Below, in pieces: positions 22,221-53,702 of a stretch of DNA of 64,000 bases. The notes beneath the pieces are model-generated. The model did not search any database. It was given only the letters and a program-made list of their open reading frames with translations, and was not told the origin of the DNA. The translations under genes and the position numbers were made by a program. This DNA comes from Pelecanus crispus (lineage: Eukaryota; Chordata; Aves; Pelecaniformes; Pelecanidae): the NCBI RefSeq assembly GCF_030463565.1, contig NC_134655.1, positions 3,484,372 through 3,548,371 of the forward strand, given 5' to 3'. Each line of letters begins with the position of its first letter. Within the stretch, counting starts at the first letter, position 1.

Positions 22221-25200
22221 AATTTGACTGCGCAAGTCGCTGAGCCTCTTCTCCAAGGTCCTTTTCCTCAAATCGGAGCTGCTTCACTTGCGCCTCTGAA
22301 ACACCTTTACTTAGCTTTTTGCATTGTGATGGCAGTGCTCTGTGCACAAGTACATTTTTCCGATGTTTTCATTAAAAAAACCAGCATAGATATTCTGGAA
22401 GAGGGCAAATAGTTGTTTACGATGCTTTGGGGTAAAATCTCATTAAAATGAGTAAGAGCAAACCCAGCTTAACTATTGCCTCCCTTGTATCCACATTCTG
22501 GAAATGGCACACAATTATTTTTAGTGTGAAGTTCCTTAAAATCTTTTATTCCATCACCAAAGACTGCGTTTCTGTGCTTAAATACTTGTTGAATTGTAAT
22601 TGTGGATGTAAGTAGACCAAGAATTGTTTCTGTTTGGTAATGTGGAACTTAGTTGTGTGTATTGCGATGCACTGTGTGAGCACAAACACAATTAGACTAG
22701 AAATTAATAATTATAGTGTATTTTGTTGTAGAGAAAAGACCTGAAGTTTTTTTCCTTCCCAGGTGGTGAACCAAGAAAGTAAAAGCTAGCATTACGTGTC
22801 ATTTACTGGTTTATTCTTCTTATTTTCACTTGTATAGTGCATTCTACATTGTTCTGCCTTGTATCTTGAGACTAAGCCCAAGAATGAGGAGCCCCAGTTG
22901 GCCTTAGTACGCTCACATGACAAGCGTTCATAAATCGTATTCTGTTCCTAATACTTGCTATGATTCTTCCAGGGGAACATTTCATGCTCTCCAAAAATCT
23001 GACTTGAAGAGGTAGTGAAAGGACACGAACAAGTAAAAGGATTTGCTAAGAATTTGTGTCAAGTATTATAAAACCCTTGTTAGAAGTGAAGTAGAATGTT
23101 TGCAGTGTGTACTTCTTTTCTTTTTTTTTTTTTTTTTTTTTTTTTAAATCCAGCTTGTATAGAAATAAAGTTCCTTGGAGCAATTTCCACAGTCTGCTGA
23201 CCAAGCAAGGCTTGTTAAAGTCTTGAGCAACATGAATTACAGCCTATTTAGAGTATCGTGTAGCTGTCTGTGACAGGTATTTATTACAGATGTGCAGTTT
23301 GTCCCTCAGTGATTAAGCCTCATCTGTCTAGTTGTACTTTCAAATGTATCTGTTTGCCAATGAATGTAATAAAACCTTGTTCTTCCTTATTGGACCTGGT
23401 CTCCTGTAACCCATTCTCCAGCCCTTCTGTAAGCCCAAGGGTGGGATGATACAGCTTTTTCCTTTCATGCCGTCTTTTGCTCTTTTTCATAGGTCTTTGC
23501 GGACTTTTAGGGACAGGTACCTTTTTTCCATTTAATGTAATTAGTAGTTCATCTTTCTGCTGCCATAAATAAAGTGAGCTATAATGCAGGACTCAGCCAT
23601 TTAGAAATTTAATAAAGTCTAAAGGCTGTAGTTAAATCTGACAGGTTCTGTTTCTGGCATTTGTGTGATTTTTCCCAGCTTTCACCTCTTCTAGTTTCAG
23701 CAGCTAAAAATTCAAGATAATTCTGTATAGAAAACTTTGTCAAAAGCTGAGGTTGTACGCTTAGCCGGAAACATTGTGTGCTTCTCAGTTATGTATCCTT
23801 GCTGATCCTAGAACAGGCACAAAGCGCGTTTGTGTTGCACAGTGCTTGGTTACACCGTGATGCCTGGGTTAGCTTGCATACTGGAAACACCGAAGTGTTT
23901 TTTGGTGGGGGGGTAAAGGGAGAGTTTGGGTTTTTAAGTCTTGTAACTTCCTCTTTGCATTGCTCATATTTTCTTTATTTAATTTTTTTTTTTTTTGGTA
24001 GTGTGAGGTTGTGAATGACTTAACTTTGCCGTCATCAAACCTTGTCTTGCTTCAGATATTTTACTTACAGACTGCTTTTAGCACATCAAAAAAAAAATGG
24101 TTGAGAGATGAATCTGAGTTTCTCGGTCACCTTGTGCTTGATCACTCTTTAATTTGCCTTTCCGTAAGAAGAAATTGCTGTTGGAAGTAGAAATTACTTT
24201 TCTTCCTGCTGCTTCATTCACTTAATAGAAACACTAGTTGACTTTCTTCCAGAAAATTAACTGTTTGGATTTTAACTTGCACGCAGGCAACCCAAGCATT
24301 AAGCCAGGCATTAAGCCAAGCATTGTACCTCAAAAATACCATGCAAAGACTTCTGTCTATTCCCAAGTATTGTTTTGGTTTTAATTATCCTTTATACGCC
24401 TCCTGTTCGTTGCTCCTCCACACATAGCCTACCGTGTTCGGTTCTGCACTGTTGCAGAGCCAGATTATTTCTAGGGCTCTGCTGCTTCATTGATGGTGTT
24501 AATATACAGACAAGGAAGTACTGCTGCCTTGTGTACTGCAAAACAGGTGAAAGTAATGAAAGAGAATAGAAAATGGGAGTTTCTAAAGCTATTAAGCAGT
24601 AAATAGTATAGTAGAGAATACAAAAAGCTTTTACAAAGTTTATTCAAAGCCAAGGCTCTTTGTAAGATGAAGCCGCTTTAGATGATGTTCCAAAACAGTA
24701 GTAGTTGAATTGAAGCCTTTTGGTTTCTTGTATTCTAAATATGCAGCTGTTAGATTAAAGGAGGGGGGAATGCCATTTGTTTGCATCGTCAAATCCTAAA
24801 GTTCTGTACTAATTTACTAATTGATGATGAAGGTGTTTTATAGATGGAGCAAAACATTGGCTAAGAATAAAACCATTCTCTAAAACAATGTGTGATCCAT
24901 AACTTAGTATCTCACTTAAAAGAGTACGTCCATGGTAACTTTGAATTACAAGTTATTTATTAGCAGTCATTTGCCTTGCAGTCAGTGGTAATAATTGAGA
25001 TCTTCCCTGTCAGCTTATAAAATACATGTTGTCACCTAGAAAGCCTTTTAGATATTACAGAAGTTTTAGATTTGTTGATTGTTTCAGCTGCATCCTGCCA
25101 GAACCATAAACGTCCCTTGTACAGTGAGGTTCTCTTTTGAGCTGATGCATACATATATGCACATGTGTGTAGATGCATTTTTTTTATATATAGATATTAA

Positions 25201-27223
25201 AAAAAAAAATCAAAAATGGGGGGAGAAAACAAACACAGCTATATAGTGATGGATGGCAAGAGTGAGGAAACGGGGTGTTCCAAGTTCAAGCCACCACTGT
25301 GGTGGACGTGGATTGCTGCACAGCATCACGCAGATCTTTTGACTTCTGCATGCATTTTCATGTGAACTTGGTAAAATATTAAGACATATAAGGAGAACTA
25401 GGATTAACCGTCAATATTTCTCCACCTCTGGTGTGCATCTAGTCATAATTTACTGGTGTAACAAATATTTTTTAGGCTGCTTGTCATGAATTTTTTCTTA
25501 ATGTTGTCAGAAGGAGAAAATTATGGCGAAAATTTCTTTTACGTTTCAGCCAGAGTATTTCTACTGGGAAGCACTCGTAAGGGAGGCAGAGCGTTGGAAA
25601 TGAAATAGAATATGACAAGGTCAGATGTAGGCATGTATTAGCTTTTAAATTTAACTCATCGTCCTGGGCATTTTGTAAGGGGAGGAAAAAGGGTGTGTGT
25701 ATACTTGCAGTCACTATGTATTGACCCTATACTTTCTTCTGAGAACAAGATCTCTTTAAAGCATTGGGAGCACTGGAAATCCGGACAATTTGGTCTTCAG
25801 AAATTTCAGTAAGGCTGTACAGACAACTGAGATTGTGAAGGTGCTGTTTCTCAGTTCAGTAATACAGTGTAACTGATGTGAAGAGACAGTATTGCTTACA
25901 AATGGCTCATTTTCTACCTTTAGGTTTGGACACAGCTCATTTTTTTTAGACAACAGCCTGTTTTTAAAAATGGTATGCAAAATGTTAGCAACTTGCAACA
26001 AAGCAAATAAAAATCCTTGTTTGTTGCCTTCTCCACCAACAGAGAGCTGTTAATGATGAATGTATCGTATAGATCCAGTAGTGTTTCTTAATTAAAAGTC
26101 AGAGAACAAAAAAAAAAAAAAAAAGAGTCAGTTGGATCCAACAGATGAATTCTGTGGTGGAAGTTCTGGCTTCAGTCCCAATACCTTGAGGCCTTGAGGG
26201 GTAAAAAAAAAAATTCTTTTTTTCCTTATGCCTTTATGCTTTTTGCGTGTTTGAATTGCAATCTCTTCCAGGACAGGATTTTCTCTACTGTGTTTATGCA
26301 ATGCTTAATGCCTTGGGGCCCTGATCAGTTGGTCCTAGGAGAGCAGTCTTTAAAAAAAAAAAACCTCACCAACCCAACAAAAAAACCTTCTTGGGGTAGT
26401 GGAATGGTTGAAGCTTGATTGCTTTTGATTGATTATTTAAATCCAAGCACAAATAGCAGATGATGTGTTTTATTTTAAAGGAAAGATCGTGTCTGTATGA
26501 AGCATACACTTGAAACACAAATAGGCTATTCTGTTGACGTAATAGGATTCTAATGTGCTTTATAAGTGGTCCTGAATTACTGCAATCAGAGTATTTTCTT
26601 CCACTTCTGCAAATACCATCCATCATATTTGAAGTCACTTTACAAACTTTATTTACTTAATCAGGCCGCTAAGGCAGAATAGCTCTAATAATTCCCATTT
26701 TTCTTTCCACATGTTACCTTTTAAGTAGGAAAACATGAGACTGTGTAAAAAATGGTGGAAGTGATTATATGTGAAATGAACAGCAGAAAGGCAAGGAAAT
26801 AAACTGAGACAATGGAGGAAATACTTTGTCCATAACAAACTATAATAATAGTAGATGTTTTTAAAAAAAGTATAATGTTATTTTTACATATATAAGCAGT
26901 TAACTTTTTTTAATGCTTTGGTGGGCATTCAGTAGCAGTGCTGATGGCTACTGTAATCACTTTAATAGTAGTAGGTCACTGTATTACGTGCATGGCTGCT
27001 GTTTGACATATGACTTCTAGAAAAGAATTTAATGCTGTATCCTAGTTTCTTGTAATAATGGATATTATTGTCCTGGAGCTTGAGCCTCTTGAAGAACAGA
27101 CAAGACAGACAGGATCTCAGCAGACTTTCTCAGACTGGCGTACAGCTGTACCCCAACTCTCATCCAAGGCAGCATCTTACCAACCTTTGATTATTTTAGA
27201 TAGCAGCTCACGGCCAAAGTATT

Positions 27224-27255
<32 letters not shown>

Positions 27256-27858
27256 CAAAATACAATAATTGTGCAGTTGTCAAGGCGGTTCAAGTCGATC
27301 AGGTACTTGAAATGCTTTTACATTCACTTCTGTCCAAACCTTACTAGAGGACGGATTGACTCTGTGATAGACTATTGTGTCTCATGTTAGTTGTATGTGT
27401 CTGGTTGTGCTCACAAAACACACTGTAAATCAAGTTTTGAAACTGTATTTGTACTTCAGCCTTGTGGGAGTATTCATTGCTCCCTGACTGTGGAGTTACA
27501 GTTACGTCTTTGCTCTATATGGACTGAGCATTCCCTATGGAAGAGCCGAGGTAAGCAGTAAGGATCATATTTCAAGGTGATGACATGAAAGCATGTATTT
27601 TTGGGGGTAGCTTGATAGTGTTTTGAAAAATATCTTGTACCTCTGAGTGCACAGATGAGCCTGAGAAAGGACCTACCGGGTGAAGTGTGCTTGATATATG
27701 CTCTTCTGCTGATTCCTAATTCTCCTGTGTGTCAGGTGATAGGTCTATATTTCTGTAATATGTGAATAATTACATACAAATATTTGCGTGTGTGTTTCTA
27801 ATAACTCAGATCTTGGAAGAATAGGCGAGAAGTGAGATCCGTAGTGACTCTTCAGGTA
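22221..27858 (+). other. ATP7A: ATP7A intron 1, first part
   Basis: AT-rich intron sequence with no exon, RNA gene or large repeat recognised. It contains poly-T runs at 23121-23145 (25 T) and 27227-27255 (29 T), and a small tandem block near 24296-24325 built from three copies of a roughly 12-base unit (aagcattaagcc). Confidence 0.6.
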
Positions 27859-28012
27859 GAATCATCGAATCATTTAGGTTGGAAAAGACCTTTAAGATCA
27901 CCCAGTCCAACCATTAACCTAACACTACCAAGGCCACCACTAAACCAATTGAGGGTAGAGTATAATTAATTTCATGTTTCCTGGTTTGGTGGCTGGATTA
28001 TTTTTTAATGAA
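27859..28012 (-). mobile_element. Short CR1-tailed retroposon, copy 2
   Basis: Minus orientation, with the same head (aataatccagccaccaaacc) and CR1-like tail as the other copies. The similarity to copy 1 continues some 10-15 bases further 5' (ttcattaaaaa), supporting a shared 5' end. Confidence 0.75.
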
Positions 28013-28306
28013 TGTGGAGTTGTCTTATTTCTGTTCTTAGCCAGGATGAGTTACTGTTACTGTTTTCTACTGACTACAGCATAAAATGATGCTGCCTTTA
28101 GTAATAGTAACTTACTGTCACTGTTTTATCTTCCGAGGCAGCAGCGCCCGGTTAGTACAGCCAGTGCACACGTTAATGCTATTTTCTTGGCCAGCCTTAG
28201 CAATAATCAAAGCTCTTGCTGCCTCCCACTTTGTGGGAGCTCTTTCTTCTGTCTCCTGGCACTGAGACACATCACACCGCAGCGTCCGGCGTGCGCCCAC
28301 CCCTGC

Positions 28307-28378
28307 CTACATCCAGACGCGGGGCGAGAGCAGGACGCAGCTTTTGATTCCGATCCCGCAGCCACCGACCGTCCCGAG
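28307..28378 (+). repeat. 72-bp direct repeat, copy 1 (upstream of LTR)
   Basis: Matches 29021-29092 at 69 of 72 positions. It begins ctacatccagacgc and ends gaccgtcccgag. The identity is not recognised. It lies in a GC-rich patch (28120-28440). Confidence 0.85.
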
Positions 28379-28457
28379 CCCATCTATATGTTGCATCCCT
28401 TCCTTGATGGCCTCAGGCGTCATGGGCCCACCGAGCTATAAATAATCCAAAAAGGAC

Positions 28458-29020
28458 TGTCGTAGTTTAGCCCCAGCCAGCAACTAAGCACCACGCAGCC
28501 GCTCGCTCACTGCCCCTGCCCCAATGGGATGGGGGAGAGAATCGGAGGAGTAAGAGTGAGAAACACTCCTGGGTTCAGAGAAGAACAGTTTAATAATTGA
28601 AATAAAGTAAAATAGTAATGCTAATAGTAACAGTATAATAATGATAATAATAATAATGATATCCAAAGCAAGTGATGCACAATGCAATTGCTCACCACCC
28701 GCCGACCGATACTCAGACAGTTCCCGAGCAGCGATCGCTGCTCCCCGGCCAACCCCCCCCCAGTTTCTATACTGCCCATGACGCCGTATGGTATGGAATG
28801 GCCCTTGGGGCAGTTTGGATCAACTATTCTGGCTGTGCCCCCTCCCAGTTTCTTGTGCCCCTGGCAAAGCATGGGAAGCTGAAAAAAGTCCTTGACTGGC
28901 ATAAGCAGTACTCAGCAACAACTAAAAACATCAGCGTGTTATCAACATTCTTCTCCAAAACACAGCACTGTGCCTGCTGCTAGGAAGAAAATTAACTCTA
29001 TCCCAGCCGAAACCAGGACA
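28458..29020 (+). mobile_element. Fossil ERV solo-type LTR
   Basis: About 563 bp, same LTR family as 19749-20790. It begins TGTCGTAG and ends CCAGGACA, so it has TG...CA ends. It holds an AATAAAGTAAA stretch and an A/T trinucleotide-rich segment (28600-28665). No retroviral genes lie next to it. No matching short target duplication is seen at its ends; instead a 72-bp repeat abuts its 3' end. It looks complete as a solo LTR; the age cannot be dated without a second LTR. Confidence 0.85.
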
Positions 29021-29092
29021 CTGCATCCAGACGCAGGGCGAGAGCAGGACGCAGCTTTTGATTCCGATCCCGCAGCCACCGACCATCCCGAG
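29021..29092 (+). repeat. 72-bp direct repeat, copy 2 (abutting LTR 3' end)
   Basis: Second copy of 28307-28378, starting at the first base after the LTR. The copies are 714 bases apart and enclose the LTR plus 79 bases of upstream sequence. Confidence 0.85.
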
Positions 29093-30825
29093 TTGCGCTT
29101 GCAGCCCTTACGCTTCCTAACTTCATCCGTGATTGCAATGGAAGGATGAAGCGTTAGGCTTTACGATACATTCAGAGTAAATACTTGATGCTTTTCAGGA
29201 TCGCGGGTCGTTCAGGGTTCTGATCAGACTTAAATATCTGGGAGAGCGCTGCTCCGGCTCTGCACAAGTATCGGTGAAAAAGGGTCCTACGTTGTTGCAT
29301 ACAGGTGTTCAAAGTCCTTATGGCTACGAGGTTTCCTTCATGCCTTGCCAAATGTTCCTGTCCATTAGCCGTGCTTATCGTTAATGTGCGCTAATTCTTG
29401 ATTTGTCTAGCTGTTTACCGCATAGCTCTTGAACAAAACTCTTATTGCCTGTCAGAATACAAAGGTTTATGCCACAGTTTAGATGAATTAGCTGGTTACT
29501 TGAGGATTTTAGGAGATGCATTAGGAAAATAAGTCTTTAAAATCAACTTCTCAGACTACTCGCTTTCATGTTGTTTACACATTTAAACTTTTTTTCTTTT
29601 TTGACCTGGAAGTTATAGCTAAATTCTCCCACAGGTTAGCAGCTGAGAGAAATTTGTGGTGTGTTCCTGGCTTTTCACGCAAAATGCAGTTAAAGGAAAA
29701 ATATGTTTCATCAATTGGAAACTTCACTAATTCAGAGGTTTAGACTGTCTTTACTTCCTGTTGATCAAGTTTCAGCGTTTAGTTTTGTGCGTCAATGAAG
29801 TCAACTTGTTTCTATGATAAAACATCCTTGTATTACAGGGTTTGTGGCATGTCTCAAAGCAAACCCAGACAATTTCAGACTTTCTGTAGCAGGGAACAGT
29901 TCTGAAATGTCATCAAGGAGCAAGAAAAATTAAACATTGTTAATACTTAATGTAATTTAGTTTCCAAGATTAAGTCCCCAGGGTAAAAAAAAAAAAGCAA
30001 GTGCTTAATTTTATTCAGTTACTCATGAAAACTTGCTGTTGCTTCCACTGCAAGCAAACATTAAGCAGTTGACTGTGATCATTTTCCTGGTCACTAACCT
30101 CTCTGTCAGTGGAAAAAAACAATGCAAATTTTCACAAGGTTAAAAAAAAATCTGGAAATCACTTCTTTTGCCGTCTTTTCCCCTCTGTTACTTAACAGTT
30201 TATGCGTTGGACAAAAGAAGTCCTTTGCATTAGCCATTATTTCTACAAATTAATTTTATTTAGGTTCAGTCATTTTTTTTTTTCTGGGCTTGTTTTTATG
30301 AGCAAATATAATAATGATAATTTTCAGAGGAGCAGAAATTAGACTTTTCTGAATGAGATGTGGGAAAAGCTTGATTTGCTTCCTAGGGCTAATTTCAGTA
30401 TCGCTTGGTTTTGCTAGAGTAGGATAATGTAAGAGAGAAATGTGGAAAAACATGATCATCGCCTGTGCCGCTGTGGCTTACATGCCGTCCTCTATCGTTC
30501 TGGTGTTCCAAGAGCTGGTGTTTCTCTCTTGACTCCTTCTCCCTATAGTTTAGACTCGCGCATCAGTGAATCACAGCTTGCTGCATGCGATTTAATAATT
30601 TCGATTGTAACACCAATCAAATAATAGATGTCCAAACACTTTCCCTTTTTGAAAATTTGTAGGAATAAACACCTAAAGTTCTCCTTCATGTTCAGCTTTG
30701 CTCAGATTTTGACATGTACTGGAGTTACATGTGGCCAAGTACATCATCTGTTAAATCCCTGGTTTAATTTTGATTCTTTGTGAAATGATTTAAGAACAAA
30801 TGTCTTAATTGTTTTTGGCCAACAG
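29093..30825 (+). other. ATP7A: ATP7A intron 1, last part
   Basis: AT-rich, with no gene or repeat recognised. It ends at the exon 2 acceptor ccaacag (30819-30825). Confidence 0.6.
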
Positions 30826-30827
30826 CA

Positions 30828-30845
30828 ATGCGAAGACTTGAATAG
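30828..30845 (+). promoter_or_regulatory. ATP7A: Short upstream ORF in ATP7A exon 2 leader
   Basis: If exon 2 begins after the AG at 30824-30825, its first ATG is at 30828 and encodes MRRLE then a stop, 9 bases before the ATP7A start at 30855. It is out of frame with ATP7A. Such a mini-ORF could lower initiation at the main start. Its position in mature mRNA is inferred from the splice site. Confidence 0.45.
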
Positions 30846-30854
30846 AATTTGAAA

Positions 30855-49309
<18,455 letters not shown>

Positions 49310-52300
49310 AAGACTTGCCCCTCCCCTCCCACCCCTGCCAAGCAAAAAAAAGAAAAACCATGAAGCAAAATGAAAAAAACAACCAAAACGGCTGTCTAGA
49401 AGTCTGTGCGTGTACTGATCATTTCTGGAGGTCGTTTCAGGTGTATTTCTTCTTTAATGTAGAAAGCTAGTTTATTTGCAGTTTATTTCCAGGGTATCTA
49501 TTTTTTTAAAAAAAAAAAACTAGACTTACCAAAAAAAATGTTGCAGGGGCAGTTAATGGTTGCAAACAGGGCTGTGTCACCATTCCATGAAGCTTGCAGT
49601 GTAGCTTTTTTTTTTTTTTTTTGGCAAAATACAATTAAGGAAACTAAGGAACCAGAAACTTATTTCCCAGCCTTATAACAGGCTACTTTATGCATAGTCA
49701 AGGTTAGTACTGTGTTAAAAAATTATAAATCACTGAATCTGCAAAATACTGAAGATTCTGTGTTTGCAGATAGATGGATGTGCCTTTCCTTCAAAACTTC
49801 CAGGCTCCCTCTTGTTTCCATAGCTTGCCTTCTGCTGGAAATGGTTCCTCTCAAATGCCTTTTCTTTTTACAAACATCTGGTTCCAGCTTTTCACGCTCC
49901 CAGCTTCAAATCAGCTCGCCATTTGTGATCTGGATTCCTGCAAGGCAGAGATAACAGAGTTTTTTGGGGGTTTGCTTTCTAACATCATTCCCACATTTAA
50001 CTCTATACATCTGTGCCCCAATGGATTACACTCCTACTACTAAGATTGTCTGCGTGCAGGTTGAATGGGTTGGCAGGTTTGCTCGTTCCCAACCTCTCCT
50101 AAGCCAAAAACTCCTGCAACATCTGAATATGATGTGAATGTGATGTGGTGTTTGCCAAAATATTTCGTTTTTAAGGCGGCGGCAATGTAGTTAGTGCTCA
50201 CTGCCAATATCTAGTAGCACTCCTTAAATGAACCCGAATAGTTGGGGTGGTGTCTTGTAGACTACCTTTAAAATCTTTACAGTTCAGTCTTTGCAGGTAT
50301 CTAACACCACCAAAAAAATTACTGTGTGTCAGATACTGCACTAACATCAGTTGCTTGTAAAGGTGTTAAGTGTCTGTATACCAGGAATGGTCCAGAATCC
50401 ACTCCATAGATTGATCCAAACCCCCTTTGCTTGGGATGTTCAGATCTAGGCTTTGTGAATTAAGACAGTCTTCATTTATTACTCAGCTGAAATATCAAAA
50501 TGCAGGTTTTGATCATTAAATCATTAATATTAAAAATATTCTCAATGAGAGATAAAGGTGTTCCTCACCCAGTAGCTAGCTACCTGTTTGTAACTAAATA
50601 AACCTTGTTCTTTAAATGCTCTGCTGAGACAGCTATCTAAAGCAATTACTAGATTCAATAATGTTGAATTACATTATGAAATACTGTCCACGATGTAAAC
50701 ATGTAATTCCAATTTGTGCTTGCAGAGGAGAAATACTTGGTTCAGAATACGGTAAACAGATCTCTGTAATGTTCTGGTTTTTAACTTGGAGTCTGATGTC
50801 AGTACATAGATTGTGTGTGTAAAAAAGTCGTGAGTAAATAGCTTTTGCATTTTTATCTGAGAACCACCAGAAAAATACCAGTGTATGAAAGCAGAGGAGT
50901 TGTGCTATGGAATATGTTGTTAGTAAATCAGTATGTTTGTTATATTGCAGTGAGGAGAACAACAGAATTTGTTGCTGCCGCTAGTTTAAGACACAAAGTA
51001 TTTCTGTTGCAGGATTTAGGTTCTTAATATCTCTACATGAATATAGATTATTTTTTTAAATTAGGTTATAGCTGTATTTATATATTGTAGTGTTAAGAAA
51101 TGCTGAGATACGTTACTGCAAAACCATTCCATTGTTCTTGGTTTTCAGCAGCAAAGCTGTTCCCTACAAAGCAGATAGTTACCTAAAAACTGTTTGATCC
51201 CATTACGATGGTGTTTTGGTGCTTCGCAACCATGCAAACTGTTTCCAAAGATTTCAGTTTTCTTGTTTATCCACGCCTATTCTCGGTGTTGTTCTTGGCA
51301 AGATTCTGCAGGTGAAAGGGAAATATTCTACATATTTTTGTCTGGATTGCGCTGACGGGCGATCTTAATCGTGCAGTGAAGACACAAGGCAGATCCTAGC
51401 ATGCTTCCAGACGGGAGTTTCACTACTGCGGGTGCTGGTCCAGCCCCTGGTTATGGTATATATGGTATATATGGTATAATGTGAGTGACGGACATCATGC
51501 TCTTACTGCAGGAAATCGAGTAGTAATTTAGGGTTAAATTCCTGGTTGGTAGATAAAACAGAATGAAGAAGTTGTTAAATTATTTCCGAATATATTTTTA
51601 GAGCACTTTGGCTTCGACCTTTTGTTGTCCGAATTGTACCTAGGTTGAATGCTTACAGTGCAATGCTGGCTTTGTCACCAACTTTTTCCCAATAGCGATG
51701 TTTTTCTAGGCTTTTCCATTTTCTACGAAACCCAGCATTATTTCAGTTAAAGCAAAATAAGACTACTTTTCAAAACCAGGATACTTAATGAGGTGCAGAG
51801 GTGATTATCGGGGAATAAGGAACAGTCAAATGCTGGCTGAGAGGGAACGGGGTAGCAGCTTGTAAGTACAGTCGGAGGATCAAACTCCGGAGAGAGGAAG
51901 TGACTGAGCTGAAGACTAGCGTTAGCTCAAGAATGAACGGGTGTAAGGTGGTTGTGATAAATCCAGGCTTGAATTGAGATCAGGCTTTCTAACTAAAACA
52001 GCTGTTGGGTTCCGAGGCGGCTGCTGTCAGAGCTAGCACGGGTGGAAAGCAAATCGCTCTCATCTTTCTGGAAGAGGCTTGTACGAAATGATGCCAGCAG
52101 AAGCAGCGGTCAGGACTTACTGACGCAGGAAGCCCCTTGCAATCCAGTTTTCCTCTTCAGGAAAATCTGTCTGGGCTTGTCTTTTGAACTTGAGTTTAGT
52201 ACACAGCGAGTTTGAATAACGTGTAGCTGATGAAGAAATTCAGAGTCCAGATCTTTGAAGACCGGTTGTCTGTCCAACACCCTCCCTAAAGGCTTGATAC

Positions 52301-52670
52301 TGACTTACAGATGTTTATCTTATGATTAAAATATTAAATAAGGTGCTTTATGTTGACGAACCAAAATATTTTTTCAGTTTGAATGTACAGCGCGAGTGAA
52401 ATAATGTGGGAGCTAAATGTTTTCACAAATGTAAATGTTTTAATATGTAAATATGTTACTCCTGTTGGAGACAGTTTGGAATTAGGAATTTAAAATATCA
52501 CTTGGAAACACATGGTTAAATGAGTAATACAGTTTCGTTTGTGTCTGTTTTCTGTAACTAGCTATTTATAAAACATGTGCTCTATTTAAAAAACAAAGTA
52601 CATATGCTCAAGGCTTTAAAAATTGCTCTTTGAATCTTACCAATAAACTTTTAAAAGAGTAGACAATTGA
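49310..52670 (+). other. ATP7A: Probable ATP7A 3'UTR
   Basis: AT-rich sequence after the ATP7A stop. AATAAA signals occur near 50596, at 52642-52647 and at 52935-52940. A UTR of about 3.3 kb using the second would fit the long 3'UTR known for mammalian ATP7A. A small tandem block (tggtatata repeated about three times) is at 51455-51478. The real end is not shown by sequence alone. Confidence 0.5.
52642..52647 (+). terminator. ATP7A: Candidate poly(A) signal of ATP7A
   Basis: AATAAA in the context ccaataaactttt, about 3.3 kb after the stop. The alternative hexamers near 50596 and at 52935 cannot be excluded. Confidence 0.4.
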
Positions 52671-53439
52671 AATTTTCTATGAAAAAGAATGTGAAGCGAA
52701 CAAAACACAACGGAAGCAAGCAAGCTTTTTTATTTATTAAAAAATCCAACAGAATGTTTTGAACTTGAGATTTTTTTTATCCAATTTTGGTATGAAGAAT
52801 GGAGAAATGCATGCTGTTGCGGAATGTTTACTTAGTGCTGTTACATTTCTTTACATCTAGAAACATGTAGTCGCACACCTCCTATTCTTTTAAGACTGTG
52901 CCTCCATCATTATAACAGCAATTCCAAGCTATATAATAAAAATGTAACATCTGAAGACTTTTAAATCATGTTCTACGATCTCCTTTAAATATTTATTTTG
53001 CTGACTTAACAGATTCCACTGCCAGCTGTGCAAAATTTCTCCCCATTCCTTCCTCTGCGCTGTTCAGTGAAAAGGCCAAACACGGCGCCTCGGGACGCGA
53101 TGGCGTTGGATCGCCCTGCGGCAGGTTGAAACGCGCGCCGACGGGATGGAGGTTCGGAAAGCAGCTCTGCGCGTCGCGCGCTTCATCCTCCCCGAGTAAG
53201 AGCGCGCTGGGTGAAATGGGAAAGGTGAAGCGCTGCCGGGTGCTTGTGCAAAAAGCTCGAGCTTTTCGCTTATTCAGCAACAGGCTGAGCATCAGCGTTT
53301 TGTACGTTTTCAGCTCTGCTAAACTGCGTGGCCTTGAGCAAGACACTCGGCCTACGTGGAGCTGTAGGGCTGTTGGCAAGCGGTGCTAGTGAAAGTTGGG
53401 AAATTGTGGAATAGTTATCGTGTAAAGAGCATCGCTGTG

Positions 53440-53702
53440 TTACGGAATCGTGGAGTAGCTGAGGCTGGAAGAGACTGCTGGAGGTCACGTAGTCGAAACC
53501 TGTCCAAGCCGGTGAGCTGCAGCTGGTTGCCCAGGACTGAGGGTTTTAGCATCTCCACAACCTCTCTGGGCAGTCTGTTCCAGTGGTCCATCACCCTCGC
53601 AGTAAAAAAGCGTTTTCTTACGTTAGCGTGAAATTTCCTGTGTTTCGGTTTGTGCCCCTTGCCTCTTGTTCTTTCACTGGGCGCCACTGAGAAGAGCCTG
53701 GC
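53440..53702 (-). mobile_element. Old CR1 LINE fragment (minus)
   Basis: Reads as a diverged CR1 in reverse: caacctctctgggcagtctg, the aaaaaagcgttttcttacgt block and ccactgagaagagcctggct. The minus-strand frame carries the CR1 C-terminal motif [20 protein letters not shown]. It is more diverged than the copies near 20-22 kb, so from an older subfamily. Confidence 0.88.

Noticed and set aside
24296-24325. Possible CRISPR-like or satellite array
   Set aside because: Only about three copies of a 12-base unit; too short and in a vertebrate intron.
52993-53379. 128-codon minus-strand open frame
   Set aside because: No recognisable domain, signal or splice context; base composition explains its length.
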